Shown here: in pieces, positions 1-9,922 of the stretch
Layout of the letters: the number at the start of each line of letters is the position of its first letter
Position numbering within the stretch: position 1 is the stretch's first letter
Assembly (NCBI RefSeq): GCF_014279895.1
Contig: NZ_CP047954.1
Coordinates: 992,001-1,056,000 of the forward strand
Direction: 5' to 3'
Length of the DNA stretch: 64,000 nt
DNA from: Synechococcus sp. M16.1
GTDB taxonomy: Bacteria > Cyanobacteriota > Cyanobacteriia > PCC-6307 > Cyanobiaceae
Notes under the pieces: generated by a model
Databases searched by the model: none
The model's input: the letters and a program-made list of their open reading frames with translations, nothing else
Told to the model about the DNA's origin: nothing
Translations under genes and position numbers: made by a program

Positions 1-42
1 TTGAAACTGTTCAAGCGCTGGGTTCTTGCTTGAAGTGCTCAT

Positions 43-72
43 CAAAAAAGCCCGGCATCGGCTGCCGGGCTT
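43..72 (-). terminator. Rho-independent terminator of rpe
   Basis: A perfect 9-bp stem (arms 49-57 and 63-71) with a 5-base loop is followed, on the reverse strand, by a run of six U (44-49). It lies 27 bases past the rpe stop codon, so it should end the rpe transcript. There is no T run on the other side, so it looks one-directional. Confidence 0.85.
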
Positions 73-98
73 GTGGCTGTCAGATGACGGTCTGTTGA

Positions 99-782
99 TC
101 AGGCAAGGACAGCTTCCTTGCTGCTGCTGTTGCGGATTCCCTTGATTGCTTCAGCGTAATCGGGCTGGTTGAACACACCGGAGCCGGACACAATCGCGTT
201 GGCACCTGCTTCGATCACCTTCCAAGCATTGCCGGCTTTGATGCCGCCATCCACTTCGATCCAGGGATCGAGACCCTTCTCGTCGCACATGCGGCGCAGG
301 TCGCGAATTTTCTGAACCTGGTTCTCAATGAAGCTCTGGCCCCCGAAACCGGGGTTCACGCTCATGATCAGCACCAGATCGCAGAGCTCGAGGCAGTATT
401 CGAGGGTGTCGATCGGTGTTGATGGGTTCAGAACTGCACCTGCTTTTTTGCCCAGGTCCTTGATCTGAGCCAGGTTGCGGTGCAGATGAGGGCAGGCTTC
501 AACCTGCACGGAAATGATGTCGGCACCGGCTTTGGCGAAGTCGGGGACGTACTTCTCCGGCTCAACGATCATCAGGTGAACGTCCAGGGGCTTCTGGGTC
601 ACCGGCCGCAGCGCCTCAACAATCAGCGGTCCAATGGTGATGTTCGGAACAAAGCGGCCGTCCATCACATCCACATGGATCCAATCCGCACCGGCTTCGT
701 CCACGGCTTTCACTTCTTCGCCGAGGCGTGCGAAGTCAGCCGACAGGATTGACGGCGAGATCACCAGGGGCTTGGTGCTCAT
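99..782 (-). CDS. rpe: Ribulose-phosphate 3-epimerase
   Basis: Interconverts ribulose 5-phosphate and xylulose 5-phosphate in the Calvin and pentose phosphate cycles, in the cytoplasm. The 227-residue protein has the family's TIM-barrel landmarks: [10 protein letters not shown] near the start, [12 protein letters not shown] with the metal and catalytic Asp, [16 protein letters not shown] and EVDGGI with the second catalytic Asp. The frame stays open upstream to 917, but the ATG at 782 (MSTKPLVIS) matches the usual family start. It is transcribed away from glpX, and the two form a divergent Calvin-cycle pair across about 150 bases. Confidence 0.96.
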   Translation of the reverse strand: MSTKPLVISPSILSADFARLGEEVKAVDEAGADWIHVDVMDGRFVPNITIGPLIVEALRPVTQKPLDVHLMIVEPEKYVPDFAKAGADIISVQVEACPHLHRNLAQIKDLGKKAGAVLNPSTPIDTLEYCLELCDLVLIMSVNPGFGGQSFIENQVQKIRDLRRMCDEKGLDPWIEVDGGIKAGNAWKVIEAGANAIVSGSGVFNQPDYAEAIKGIRNSSSKEAVLA

Positions 783-932
783 GGATGAGGAGCGCGAAGT
801 GCCGGGAGATTTTAGGGACTCCTGCAACCACTGATACAGTGAGCCGCGCTCAGACGTCGAGATCCACTGCGGCGACGGCCAACTGCCCGTCCAGGAGATC
901 TCGCCAACCCGTCCCACCTCATCCGGAGTCCC

Positions 933-1937
933 GTGGATCAGACCCTCATTCAGGAAATTCTCGAGATCGTCGAGCAGGCCGCCATCGCTTCCGCCTCGCT
1001 CTCCGGCAAAGGCCTGAAGGATGAAGCCGATGCATTGGCCGTTGATGCCATGCGCAAGCGCATGAATCAGATCCAGATGCAGGGCCGCATCGTGATCGGA
1101 GAGGGGGAACGTGATGAAGCCCCAATGCTTTACATCGGAGAAGAGGTCGGCACCGGCACCGGCCCCGGCGTTGACTTTGCTGTTGACCCTTGCGAAGGCA
1201 CCAACCTCTGCGCCTTCAACCAGCGCGGCTCCATGGCTGTTCTCGCCGCTTCCGACCGTGGCGGTCTGTTCAACGCCCCCGACTTCTACATGAAGAAGCT
1301 GGCTGCTCCTCCGGCAGCCAAGGGCAAGGTGGACATTCGCAAATCAGCCACTGAAAACATCAAGATCCTCAGCGAGTGTCTGGGTCTCCCCGTCGACGAG
1401 CTGAACATCGTGGTGATGGATCGCGCCCGTCACAAGGACCTGATCGCTGAGATCCGTGCCACCGGCGCTCGCATCCAGCCCATCTCCGATGGTGACGTTC
1501 AGGCCGCCATCGCCTGCGGTTTCGCTGGTACCGGAACCCACTGCCTGATGGGCATCGGTGCTGCCCCTGAAGGTGTGATCTCCGCCGCTGCCATGCGCGC
1601 TCTTGGTGGTCACTTCCAGGGCCAACTGGTGTATGACCCTGCGATTGCTCAGACCTCCGAGTGGGCTGACATGACCAAAGAGGGCAACCTGGCGCGTCTC
1701 GCTGAGATGGGCATCGCCGATCCCGACAAGGTCTATGAGGCTGAGGAGCTGGCCTGCGGCGAGCATGTTTGTTTCGCTGGCAGCGGCATCACGGATGGTC
1801 TGCTCTTTGATGGCGTTAAGTTCGAAAAGGACTGCACCCGCACAAGCAGCCTGGTGATCAGCAACCTGGACAACACCTGCCGCTTCACCAACACCGTGCA
1901 CATCAAAGACGGCGCCCAGAGCATTGCTCTGAGCTGA
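933..1937 (+). CDS. glpX: Class II fructose-1,6/sedoheptulose-1,7-bisphosphatase
   Basis: Dephosphorylates fructose 1,6- and sedoheptulose 1,7-bisphosphate; in cyanobacteria the GlpX-type enzyme serves both Calvin-cycle steps. The 334-residue product shows [18 protein letters not shown] (metal-binding acidic cluster), [18 protein letters not shown] and [16 protein letters not shown], all GlpX signatures, at the normal length. The start is GTG at 933 ([12 protein letters not shown]), which fits family N-termini. hemA follows after 31 bases, with a purine-rich ribosome site in between, so the two are probably cotranscribed. Confidence 0.97.
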   Translation: MDQTLIQEILEIVEQAAIASASLSGKGLKDEADALAVDAMRKRMNQIQMQGRIVIGEGERDEAPMLYIGEEVGTGTGPGVDFAVDPCEGTNLCAFNQRGSMAVLAASDRGGLFNAPDFYMKKLAAPPAAKGKVDIRKSATENIKILSECLGLPVDELNIVVMDRARHKDLIAEIRATGARIQPISDGDVQAAIACGFAGTGTHCLMGIGAAPEGVISAAAMRALGGHFQGQLVYDPAIAQTSEWADMTKEGNLARLAEMGIADPDKVYEAEELACGEHVCFAGSGITDGLLFDGVKFEKDCTRTSSLVISNLDNTCRFTNTVHIKDGAQSIALS

Positions 1938-1968
1938 TCGTCATCAACTGGTTGAGAGGAACGTCTTC

Positions 1969-3267
1969 ATGCATATCTCCGTCGTCGGCCTCAGTCATCG
2001 GACGGCACCGGTGGAGATCCGGGAACGGCTCAGCATCCCTGAGCAGACCATGGAGACGTCCCTTCAATCCCTCCGCGGCAACGAGCAGGTGCTCGAGGCA
2101 TCGATCCTCAGCACCTGCAACCGCCTTGAGATTTACACCTTGGTCCGCAATCCGGACCTCGGCGTGTCTGCTGTCAGCGACTTCCTCAGCAGCCACTCCG
2201 GTCTTGAAACAGGGGAGCTGACGCCCCACCTGTTCAGTTACCACCACGAAGACGCTGTCGACCACCTGATGCGGGTGGCAGCAGGTCTCGATAGCCTTGT
2301 GCTGGGGGAAGGTCAAATTCTCTCCCAGGTGAAAAAAATGATGCGGCTCGGCCAGGAGCACAAATCCCTGGGTCCGATCCTGAACCGCTTGCTCACCCAG
2401 GCTGTTTCCACCGGCAAACGGGTGCGCAGTGAAACCAACCTCGGAACGGGTGCTGTTTCGATCAGCTCAGCTGCCGTTGAGCTCGCCCAGCTCAAGCTCG
2501 GTCAATCCCGAGGTCTGGATCAACTGGTCACCCTGGAAAGCGAGCAGATCGCCGTTGTTGGTGCAGGGCGCATGAGCCGTCTGTTGCTCCAGCACCTTCA
2601 GGCCAAAGGTGCCTCGGGTGTTGTTCTGCTCAACCGCACCGTTGAACGGGCAGAGCATCTATCGGCTGATTTCCCTGATCTTCCTGTTCAGTGCAGGCCG
2701 CTTACGGATTTGGATCAGTACCTGAGCACCTGCTCGCTGATGTTCACCAGCACCGCCGCCGATGATCCGATCATTGATGCCGCACGTCTGGCTCCTCTGA
2801 ACCGGCGCAGCAAGCTGCGCTTGATTGATATCGGTGTGCCGCGCAACATCGCTGCGGATGCTGCCGATGTGGACGGCGTTGAATCCCACGATGTGGACGA
2901 CCTGCAAGAGGTCGTTGCCCGTAACCAGGAAGCCCGTCAGGCCATGGCCCGCGAGGCTGAGCAGTTGCTTCAGCAAGAAGCGCAGCAGTTCCTCGAGTGG
3001 TGGGACAGCCTTGAGGCTGTCCCGACCATCAACCAGCTGCGCTCGTCGATGGAGTCGATCCGTTCGGAGGAACTCCAGAAAGCCCTCAGCCGAATGGGGC
3101 CTGATTTCTCAGCCCGGGAACGCAAGGTTGTCGAAGCGTTGAGCAAGGGAATTATCAACAAAATCCTCCACACGCCGGTGACCCAGCTGCGGGCTCCCCA
3201 GACCCGTCAGGATCGCCAACAGGCCCTCCGAATTGTCGAACGACTGTTCGATTTGGAAGCTTCTTGA
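1969..3267 (+). CDS. hemA: Glutamyl-tRNA reductase
   Basis: Reduces glutamyl-tRNA(Glu) to glutamate-1-semialdehyde, the first committed step of haem and chlorophyll synthesis. The 432-residue protein begins MHISVVGLSHRTAPVE. It contains the catalytic Cys in LSTCNRLEIY, the dimer-region LVLGEGQILSQV, an NADPH-binding Rossmann segment (VVGAGRMSRLL) and the helical C-terminal dimerisation domain. AGAGGA lies about 10 bases before the ATG. Its place between Calvin-cycle and glycogen genes is typical of picocyanobacteria. Confidence 0.97.
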   Translation: MHISVVGLSHRTAPVEIRERLSIPEQTMETSLQSLRGNEQVLEASILSTCNRLEIYTLVRNPDLGVSAVSDFLSSHSGLETGELTPHLFSYHHEDAVDHLMRVAAGLDSLVLGEGQILSQVKKMMRLGQEHKSLGPILNRLLTQAVSTGKRVRSETNLGTGAVSISSAAVELAQLKLGQSRGLDQLVTLESEQIAVVGAGRMSRLLLQHLQAKGASGVVLLNRTVERAEHLSADFPDLPVQCRPLTDLDQYLSTCSLMFTSTAADDPIIDAARLAPLNRRSKLRLIDIGVPRNIAADAADVDGVESHDVDDLQEVVARNQEARQAMAREAEQLLQQEAQQFLEWWDSLEAVPTINQLRSSMESIRSEELQKALSRMGPDFSARERKVVEALSKGIINKILHTPVTQLRAPQTRQDRQQALRIVERLFDLEAS

Positions 3268-3277
3268 GCTGTTGAGC

Positions 3278-3298
3278 GATTCAGTCGCGATCTGAATC
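3278..3298 (+). other. Short hairpin after hemA
   Basis: Seven-base perfect arms (3278-3284 and 3292-3298) with a 7-base loop lie 10 bases past the hemA stop. No U-tract follows, so it is at best a weak terminator or a 3'-end stabiliser before the glgC leader (3299-3388), in which I see no gene. Confidence 0.3.
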
Positions 3299-3388
3299 CC
3301 AGTAATCTCGACTGATTCTTCCGAAAGACGGTTGCGAAGCCAAAAACTCCGGTAAGTTCTTGCGGCAACGCCGATTTGGGACAGCGGC

Positions 3389-4684
3389 ATGAAGCGGGTC
3401 TTGGCCATCATTCTGGGCGGCGGTGCAGGCACGCGCCTGTATCCGCTCACAAAAATGCGCGCCAAGCCGGCCGTCCCTCTGGCAGGCAAATATCGACTGA
3501 TTGATATTCCGATTAGCAACTGCATCAACTCCGACATCAACAAGATGTACGTGATGACGCAGTTCAACAGTGCGTCACTGAACCGTCACCTCAGTCAGAC
3601 CTACAACCTCAGTAATACCTTTGGTGGCGGTTTTGTTGAGGTGCTCGCAGCTCAGCAAACCCCCGACAGTCCCACTTGGTTTGAAGGCACTGCAGACGCT
3701 GTACGCAAATACCAGTGGTTGTTCCAGGAATGGGATGTTGATGAATACCTGATCCTTTCCGGCGACCAGCTCTACCGGATGGATTACAGCCTCTTCATCG
3801 AGCACCACCGCCGCTCAGGTGCTGATCTCACAGTCGCTGCCCTTCCCGTTGATCCCAAGCAGGCAGAGGCTTTCGGTCTGATGCGGACCGATGAAAACGG
3901 CTCGATCAAGGAGTTCCGCGAGAAGCCCAAGGGTGATTCCCTGCTGGAGATGGCTGTCGACACCTCTCGCTTCGGCCTGAGTGCCGATTCAGCCAAGGAA
4001 AGGCCCTATCTGGCCTCGATGGGCATTTACGTCTTCAGCCGTCAGACCCTCTTTGATTTGCTCGACAAGCATCCCGGGCACAAGGATTTCGGCAAGGAGA
4101 TCATTCCCGAGGCTCTAGCGCGGGGCGACAAGCTTCAGAGCTATGTGTTCGACGACTACTGGGAAGACATCGGCACCATCGGCGCGTTCTATGAAGCCAA
4201 CCTCGCGCTGACCCAACAACCCACGCCCCCCTTCAGCTTCTACGACGAGAAATTCCCCATCTACACCCGTCCTCGCTATCTGCCCCCCAGCAAGCTGGTT
4301 GACGCCCAGATCACCAACTCGATTGTTGGCGAAGGCTCAATCCTGAAGTCCTGCAGCATCCATCACTGTGTTCTCGGGGTGCGCAGTCGAATTGAAAGTG
4401 ATTGCGTGCTTCAAGACACGCTGGTGATGGGGGCCGACTTCTTCGAATCTCCAGACGAACGCGCTGTCTTGAAAGAACGCGGAGGCATTCCTCTCGGCGT
4501 GGGCAAGGGCACCACGGTGAAACGCGCCATCCTCGACAAGAACACCCGCATTGGTTCGGGTGTCTCGATCATCAACAAGGACAACGTGGAAGAAGCCGAC
4601 CGTTCCGATCAGGGCTTCTACATCCGCAACGGCATTGTGGTGGTTCAGAAAAACGCCACCATCGCTGATGGAACGGTGATCTGA
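3389..4684 (+). CDS. glgC: Glucose-1-phosphate adenylyltransferase
   Basis: Makes ADP-glucose from glucose 1-phosphate and ATP, the controlling step of glycogen synthesis. The 431-residue protein has the nucleotide-binding N-terminus [20 protein letters not shown], the substrate motif [18 protein letters not shown] and a C-terminal left-handed beta-helix. Length and N-terminus match cyanobacterial and plant subunits, which are activated by 3-phosphoglycerate and inhibited by phosphate. The last Lys-rich regulatory site is harder to place by eye. A strong hairpin follows the gene. Confidence 0.97.
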   Translation: MKRVLAIILGGGAGTRLYPLTKMRAKPAVPLAGKYRLIDIPISNCINSDINKMYVMTQFNSASLNRHLSQTYNLSNTFGGGFVEVLAAQQTPDSPTWFEGTADAVRKYQWLFQEWDVDEYLILSGDQLYRMDYSLFIEHHRRSGADLTVAALPVDPKQAEAFGLMRTDENGSIKEFREKPKGDSLLEMAVDTSRFGLSADSAKERPYLASMGIYVFSRQTLFDLLDKHPGHKDFGKEIIPEALARGDKLQSYVFDDYWEDIGTIGAFYEANLALTQQPTPPFSFYDEKFPIYTRPRYLPPSKLVDAQITNSIVGEGSILKSCSIHHCVLGVRSRIESDCVLQDTLVMGADFFESPDERAVLKERGGIPLGVGKGTTVKRAILDKNTRIGSGVSIINKDNVEEADRSDQGFYIRNGIVVVQKNATIADGTVI

Positions 4685-4700
4685 GGGCAGCATCCGTTTT

Positions 4701-4743
4701 CAGGAATGAGCTGATGTCTGCCTGAGCAGATGGCTCATTCCTG
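4701..4743 (+). terminator. Terminator after glgC
   Basis: Outer arms of 11 perfect base pairs (4701-4711 and 4733-4743) enclose a second hairpin (TCTGC/GCAGA, 4717-4721 and 4726-4730, tetraloop CTGA). The T-rich stretch ACATTTGTTGGTT follows. It separates glgC from gnd. Confidence 0.7.
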
Positions 4744-4820
4744 ACATTTGTTGGTTGATTTGCGGTCGAGACCAGCCGAGATCAACACACTGAGATCAGT
4801 CCTCAGTGGTTCTTCTGGCC

Positions 4821-6239
4821 ATGTCCAAGTCTCACTTCGGCCTCATCGGTCTTGGCGTGATGGGCGAGAACCTCGTCCTGAATGCGGAACGCAACGGTTT
4901 CTCCAGCGTTGTCTACAACCGCACCTACGCCAAAACCGAAGACTTCCTCCAGGGGCGTGGCAAGGACAAGAACATTCAGGGCGCCACTGACCTCGAAGAT
5001 TTCGTTGGCAAGTTGGAACGCCCCCGCCGGATTTTGATGATGGTGAAGGCGGGGCCTGCCGTCGATGCTGTTGTTGATCAGCTCTCCCCCTATCTCGAAG
5101 AAGGCGATCTGCTGATTGATGGAGGCAACTCCGACTACCACGACACCGAACGTCGGGTGAAGCAACTCGAGAGCAAGAGCTTCGGTTTCATCGGTATGGG
5201 TGTGTCCGGTGGCGCCAAAGGTGCCCTGGAGGGGCCGAGCATGATGCCCGGAGGAACCAAAACCTCCTATGAGGCCATCGAGGGCCTTGTGAACAAGATG
5301 GCGGCTCAGGTCGAAGACGGACCTTGCGTGACCTACATCGGTCCCGGCGGGTCAGGACACCTGGTGAAGACCGTCCACAACGGGATCGAATACGGCATTG
5401 AGCAGATCCTTGCCGAGGGCTACGACCTGATGAAGCGGGTCAAAGGAATGACCGGTGTGCAGATGGCCGATGTTCTCGGTCAATGGAACGCCACAGAAGA
5501 GTTGTCGTCGTATCTGGTTGAAATCACCGAGGTGTGTCTCCGCACCAAGGATCCCGTCGATGGCACTGATCTGGTGGAAAAAATCACCGATCAGGCTGGC
5601 CAGAAGGGCACGGGCCTTTGGACCGTGGTGACGGCGCTGCAGATGGGTGCCTCTGTTCCCACCATCTACGCCTCTCTCAATGCAAGGGTGATGAGCTCGA
5701 TGAAGCCCCAACGCGTGGCGGCCGAATCGATCCTCAAAGGACCAACCATCAAGGACTTTGACCTGGGAACGGCTGACGATGCCATGGCTCCGCTGATGGA
5801 TGCCACGGTGCTGAGCTGCATCGCCAGTTATGCCCAGGGCATGGAGCTTCTGCGAATCGCCTCCCAGGACCTCGACTATGAACTCCACATGCCGTCGATC
5901 GCTCAGATCTGGAAGGGTGGCTGCATCATTCGGGCCCGTCTGCTGAAGCGCATTCAGGATGCTTTCCACGCGGATCCCCAGCTGCCCAACCTGATGGTTG
6001 ATCCATGGTTCGCTGAACAGATCAACCGACGACTTCCCGGACTGGCTCAAGTGGTGGCCGGTGCCGCCGAGGCCGGCATTCCCGTTCCCTGCTTCAGCAG
6101 CACCCTCGACTACATCAACAGCTACCGCTCCGGTCGCCTTCCTCAGAACCTGGTTCAGGCGATGCGCGATTGCTTCGGCTCCCACACCTACCAAAGGGTC
6201 GACAAGGAGGGCACGTTCCACACCGAATGGCTCAGCTGA
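4821..6239 (+). CDS. gnd: 6-Phosphogluconate dehydrogenase, decarboxylating
   Basis: Oxidises 6-phosphogluconate to ribulose 5-phosphate, CO2 and NADPH in the oxidative pentose phosphate pathway, the cell's night-time NADPH source. The 472-residue protein has the NADP fold (FGLIGLGVMGENLVLN), the substrate motif FIGMGVSGGAKGALEGPS, catalytic Lys and Asn in GHLVKTVHNGIEYG, and the all-helical C-terminal domain. The ATG at 4821 is chosen over an upstream in-frame GTG at 4806 because MSKSHFGLIGLG fits the family. pgl follows after 11 bases, so consecutive pathway steps are linked. Confidence 0.97.
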   Translation: MSKSHFGLIGLGVMGENLVLNAERNGFSSVVYNRTYAKTEDFLQGRGKDKNIQGATDLEDFVGKLERPRRILMMVKAGPAVDAVVDQLSPYLEEGDLLIDGGNSDYHDTERRVKQLESKSFGFIGMGVSGGAKGALEGPSMMPGGTKTSYEAIEGLVNKMAAQVEDGPCVTYIGPGGSGHLVKTVHNGIEYGIEQILAEGYDLMKRVKGMTGVQMADVLGQWNATEELSSYLVEITEVCLRTKDPVDGTDLVEKITDQAGQKGTGLWTVVTALQMGASVPTIYASLNARVMSSMKPQRVAAESILKGPTIKDFDLGTADDAMAPLMDATVLSCIASYAQGMELLRIASQDLDYELHMPSIAQIWKGGCIIRARLLKRIQDAFHADPQLPNLMVDPWFAEQINRRLPGLAQVVAGAAEAGIPVPCFSSTLDYINSYRSGRLPQNLVQAMRDCFGSHTYQRVDKEGTFHTEWLS

Positions 6240-6250
6240 GTGGTTGAGCG

Positions 6251-6964
6251 ATGACCAACTACCGCATCGAGCGGGCGAAGGATCCTCAGGACCTCGCCCG
6301 TCAGGCCTGTGAAACTGTTGCTGCCCAAATTGATCTGGCCTTGGATCAACGGGACCGCTGCCAGATCGCTCTCTCCGGCGGGAGCACGCCCGCAAGCGCC
6401 TACTCCCTGCTCGGTCAGGAACGGTTGCCCTGGGACCGGGTGGACGTCGTGCTGGGTGACGAGCGCTGGGTGGCTGCCGACGATGCGTCCAGCAACGCCG
6501 GCATGCTGCGCCGCACCCTTCTCGCACCCGGGCCTGGAGCTTCAGCCGCTTTTCATCCCGTGCCTACCGTGGAACTGGAGAGCCCTGAGGCCAGTGCCCA
6601 GGCTTTTGCTGACCAGCTTTCTCAGCTGTGCTCAGGAGCACCACCGGTGTTCGATGTGATGCTGCTGGGCCTGGGGGATGACGGCCACACCGCATCCCTG
6701 TTCCCCGGCACCGAGGCACCAGCGGTGCTGGATCGCTGGACGACCATCGGGCGCGGCAAGGGGTTGGATCGCATCACCATGACGGCTCCTGTGCTCAGTG
6801 CCGCCCGTCAGGTGATCTTCCTCGTCAGTGGGGCCGGTAAGCAGGAGGCCCTCCGGCGACTGGTCGATCCCTCCGAATCCTCCGACCGCACTCCCGCTCG
6901 GCTGGTTCAACCTGCTAGTGATGTGCTGATCCTTGCTGATCAGGATGCAGCCGCCGGCCTCTGA
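6251..6964 (+). CDS. pgl: 6-Phosphogluconolactonase
   Basis: Hydrolyses 6-phosphogluconolactone to 6-phosphogluconate, the step before gnd. The 237-residue protein has ALSGGSTPASAY, GDERWVAADDASSN and LLGLGDDGHTASLFPG, diagnostic of the DevB/Pgl family. It begins just after gnd and its 3' end overlaps the start of the CIA30 gene, consistent with one transcript. Confidence 0.95.
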   Translation: MTNYRIERAKDPQDLARQACETVAAQIDLALDQRDRCQIALSGGSTPASAYSLLGQERLPWDRVDVVLGDERWVAADDASSNAGMLRRTLLAPGPGASAAFHPVPTVELESPEASAQAFADQLSQLCSGAPPVFDVMLLGLGDDGHTASLFPGTEAPAVLDRWTTIGRGKGLDRITMTAPVLSAARQVIFLVSGAGKQEALRRLVDPSESSDRTPARLVQPASDVLILADQDAAAGL

Positions 6965-7505
6965 ACAGATCCTTTTCCAGGGCAGCGACTTTGCTGACTG
7001 GGCCAGCCTGAACGACACGATCATGGGCGGCCGATCCCGTGCCGGTTGCCGCGTGACCCCCGACGGACTCGTGCTGGACGGGGAGCTGGTGGAGACCGGC
7101 GGTGGTTTCGTGAGCTGCCGCTCCCCTCGCCTGCAGCCCCCGCTCGATCTGTCCCCGTATGCAGCACTTCAGCTGGATGTTGAGGGTGAGGGACGCACCC
7201 TGAAGATTGCCCTTGGTTGCCGGGATGGAGCCATGGGACTCACGGAACTGATTCCCGGTGGTCTCCGCTGGGTGGTGGATGTTGCGACCAAACCGTCCGG
7301 TTTGACCCCTGTTGTGGTGCCATTCGCCGACCTCAGACCCACGGTGCGTGCCAAGCCCGTTGGCTTACCGCTGCGCTTCGATCCCAGTGGCATCACCCGC
7401 ATTCAGGTGTTGCACTCGAAATTCGGCGATGCTGGGGATCTCAATCCGGGGTTTCGCGCTGGGTCCATCCGGGTGCTGATCCGTTCAATCCGCGCCTTGC
7501 CCTGA
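6945..7505 (+). CDS. CIA30-family protein
   Basis: This resembles the NADH:ubiquinone oxidoreductase intermediate-associated protein 30 family, a galactose-binding-like beta-sandwich. Support comes from FADWASLNDTIMGGRS near the N-terminus and GGFVSCRSPRLQPPLDLS, then a pattern of short beta strands to residue about 186. In mitochondria CIA30 helps assemble complex I; the cyanobacterial role is not established. The ATG at 6945 lies 20 bases inside pgl; a TTG at 6933 is the alternative. Translational coupling to pgl is likely. Confidence 0.8.
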   Translation: MQPPASEQILFQGSDFADWASLNDTIMGGRSRAGCRVTPDGLVLDGELVETGGGFVSCRSPRLQPPLDLSPYAALQLDVEGEGRTLKIALGCRDGAMGLTELIPGGLRWVVDVATKPSGLTPVVVPFADLRPTVRAKPVGLPLRFDPSGITRIQVLHSKFGDAGDLNPGFRAGSIRVLIRSIRALP

Positions 7506-7509
7506 GTCC

Positions 7510-7878
7510 ATGGACCTTCTGGTGTTGATTGCCAAGGCGGCTGACGTTTGCCTCAAGCCCTGGAGCCATGCTGTTGTTCTGATCGATCCTTCGGCTCCAG
7601 AACAGATCGACGATCTGCACGTGCGGATTGAATGCCGTGATGGCGACGGCCAGCGTTGCTCCGATCAGGATCTTGAACTGGAGATCTATCGGAGTGGCGA
7701 TGAGATCAATCTGATGCTGAGCTGGTGGGACCAACCGGAACGTCCAATGCTCTGGCACGGGCGCCATCCGGTCTGGATGGACGGCGCATCGGGGCAGCGC
7801 TGTGCGGCACCGCAGGATGCCGCCCCGCTTGAAGCATTGGGTCGGCGCCTACGGGCTCTGGTGCAACCGGCTGTTTGA
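7510..7878 (+). CDS. Conserved-looking hypothetical protein, 122 aa
   Basis: I do not recognise a family. The product is soluble and acidic, with alternating strands (VRIECRDGDGQRC, LELEIYRSGDEINLMLSWW) suggesting a small beta-rich domain, and a basic tail. It starts 4 bases after the CIA30 stop, so it is probably the last gene of the gnd-pgl-CIA30 run. It ends 11 bases short of the convergent ilvD. Confidence 0.7.
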   Translation: MDLLVLIAKAADVCLKPWSHAVVLIDPSAPEQIDDLHVRIECRDGDGQRCSDQDLELEIYRSGDEINLMLSWWDQPERPMLWHGRHPVWMDGASGQRCAAPQDAAPLEALGRRLRALVQPAV

Positions 7879-7889
7879 TCGCGCCGAAT

Positions 7890-9563
7890 TCAATCGGCGT
7901 GGTCGGTGGTCGCACCCCGGCTTGAGCTGGAGACGAGCCGCGCGTACTTGCCGAGAATTCCGTTGCGGTAACGGGGTTCCGGCTTGCTCCATCCCGCCCG
8001 GCGGCGATCCAGTTCCGCGTCATCCACGTTGAGTTGGAGCAGCAGCTGATCGGCATCAACCGTGATGCTGTCGCCTTCTTGAACCAGCCCGATCGTTCCG
8101 CCAACGGCGGCTTCAGGAGCCACGTGACCCACCACCAGGCCATAGGTGCCGCCGCTGAAGCGGCCATCGGTGATCAGGGCGACCTTGTCCCCAAGGCCCT
8201 GACCAACGATCGCTGAGGTGGGAGCCAGCATCTCCCGCATGCCCGGTCCACCGACGGGACCCTCGTTGCGAACCACCACCACATCCCCGGCCTGGATCTT
8301 TTTGTCGAGGATGGCGGCAAGGCAGTCTTCCTCGCTTTCAAACAACCGCGCCGGGCCGGTGAGAACAGGTGTCTTCACACCGCTGATCTTGGCCACGCTT
8401 CCCTCGCTGGCGAGGTTGCCCTTCAGGATGGCGAGGTGCCCTTTGGCGTAAAGCGGATTGCTCAGGGGGCGGATCACGTCCTGCCCGGAGGGCGGCTCCG
8501 AGGGCACATCGGCGAGCAACTCCTTCAGGCTTTTGCCCTCCACCGTTCGGCAGTCGCCGTGCAGCAAGCCTGCATCCAGCAGCAGCTTCATCACCTGGGG
8601 AATGCCGCCGGCGTTGTGCAGATCAACGGTCACGTAGCGGCCGCTGGGCTTGAGATCACAGATCACCGGCACCCGCTGACGAATCCGTTCGAAGTCATCG
8701 ATGCTCAGATCAACGCCGGCGGTTCGGGCAATGGCCAGCAGGTGCAGCACCGCATTGGTGGAGCCACCCACCGCCATGATCACGCTGATGGCGTTCTCAA
8801 AGGCTTCCTTGGTGAGCAGATCCAGGGGGCGGATGTTGGCTTTCACGGCCTCCACCAGCACCTCGGCGGAGCGAGCGGCACTGTCAGCCTTTTCCTCGTC
8901 CTCGGCAGCCATCGTGGAGCTGTAGGGGAGGCTGAGACCCATCGTTTCGATGGCGGCACTCATGGTGTTGGCGGTGAACATGCCGCCGCAACTGCCAGCC
9001 CCAGGGCAGGCATTTTTCTCAACTGCGGTGAGCTGCTCTTCGTCGATCTTGCCGCTGGTCAGTTGGCCGACCGCTTCAAAAGCGCTCACCACCGTGAGAT
9101 CACAGCCGCCCAGCTTGCCCGGCTTGATCGTGCCGCCGTAGACGAACACCGAAGGGATGTTCATCCGCGCCATCGCGAGCATGGCGCCGGGCATGTTCTT
9201 GTCGCAGCCACCAACGGCCAGCACCCCATCCATGCTCTGGCCATTGCAGGCCGTTTCGATGGCGTCAGCGATCACTTCACGGCTCACCAGGGAGTACTTC
9301 ATCCCTTCGGTGCCCATGGAGATTCCATCACTCACGGTGATGGTTCCGAACATCTGTGGCATGCCTCCGGCCTGCCGGGCCGCTTCCTCAGCTCGTTTGG
9401 CGAGGTCGTTCAGCCCCACATTGCAGGGGGTGATGGTGCTGTAGCCGTTGGCGATGCCCAGGATGGGCTTGCCGAAATCGCTGTCTCCAAAACCCACGGC
9501 CCGCAACATGGCGCGGTTGGGAGACCGCTGAATCCCCTTGGTGACGGCGTCGGAGCGAAGCAT
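7890..9563 (-). CDS. ilvD: Dihydroxy-acid dehydratase
   Basis: Fe-S enzyme that dehydrates dihydroxyisovalerate and dihydroxymethylvalerate in valine, leucine and isoleucine synthesis. The 557-residue protein has cluster cysteines in [13 protein letters not shown] and [16 protein letters not shown], plus [20 protein letters not shown] near the C-terminus. The start is ATG at 9563 ([15 protein letters not shown]), the usual family start; nine more in-frame codons lie upstream. It is transcribed toward the gnd operon, with the stop codons only 11 bases apart. Confidence 0.97.
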   Translation of the reverse strand: MLRSDAVTKGIQRSPNRAMLRAVGFGDSDFGKPILGIANGYSTITPCNVGLNDLAKRAEEAARQAGGMPQMFGTITVSDGISMGTEGMKYSLVSREVIADAIETACNGQSMDGVLAVGGCDKNMPGAMLAMARMNIPSVFVYGGTIKPGKLGGCDLTVVSAFEAVGQLTSGKIDEEQLTAVEKNACPGAGSCGGMFTANTMSAAIETMGLSLPYSSTMAAEDEEKADSAARSAEVLVEAVKANIRPLDLLTKEAFENAISVIMAVGGSTNAVLHLLAIARTAGVDLSIDDFERIRQRVPVICDLKPSGRYVTVDLHNAGGIPQVMKLLLDAGLLHGDCRTVEGKSLKELLADVPSEPPSGQDVIRPLSNPLYAKGHLAILKGNLASEGSVAKISGVKTPVLTGPARLFESEEDCLAAILDKKIQAGDVVVVRNEGPVGGPGMREMLAPTSAIVGQGLGDKVALITDGRFSGGTYGLVVGHVAPEAAVGGTIGLVQEGDSITVDADQLLLQLNVDDAELDRRRAGWSKPEPRYRNGILGKYARLVSSSSRGATTDHAD

Positions 9564-9607
9564 GGAACGGAGCGGACCAGTGGCAATCAAGCCAACCTAC
9601 CGAGCGC

Positions 9608-9886
9608 TCATCCTTCGCTACCGAGTCCCTCGAGTTGGGCGCGAACGCGGGCGATTTCCGCGTTGAGTTTTTCCACCCGCTCCTCGAGGTGTCCGTTGCC
9701 TGCGCTGTCCAGCACTTCGGAACCGTCCTGCATCCGCGGTGCGTGCAACATCGACTTCTGCGCGCCGTAACGCCTGCGCCTGTCGGCTTCGTTGAGGAGC
9801 CACCAGGCCAGGCCTGCAGCACCGAGCACTGCTCCGGTGACCAGAGTTGCCAGGGTGCCTGAGCCCGTGTCGTGCTGCTGGGCCAT
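9608..9886 (-). CDS. Small membrane-anchored coiled-coil protein, 92 aa
   Basis: Not assigned to a family. One hydrophobic segment (LATLVTGAVLGAAGLAWWLL, about residues 11-30) is followed by a basic patch (EADRRRRYG) and a C-terminal heptad-like helix (LEERVEKLNAEIARVRAQLEGL). This suggests an anchored short coiled coil. The ATG at 9886 is preferred to a TTG four codons upstream. It precedes ilvD on the same strand. Confidence 0.7.
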   Translation of the reverse strand: MAQQHDTGSGTLATLVTGAVLGAAGLAWWLLNEADRRRRYGAQKSMLHAPRMQDGSEVLDSAGNGHLEERVEKLNAEIARVRAQLEGLGSEG

Positions 9887-9922
9887 GGGTGCATTCAACC
9901 TGCCTGAAGGTTAGTCATGCCC

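Noticed and set aside
1-33. Frame 1 reads LKLFKRWVLA then TGA, which might be the tail of an upstream gene.
   Set aside because: Only ten codons are visible, with no motif; it cannot be told from chance.
5352-6527. A 391-codon reverse open frame opposite gnd and pgl.
   Set aside because: Composition is His/Arg/Gly-rich, as expected of an antisense frame; gnd and pgl are clear.
8436-9770. A 444-codon forward open frame opposite ilvD.
   Set aside because: It is the antisense shadow of a fully recognisable ilvD and has no motif of its own.
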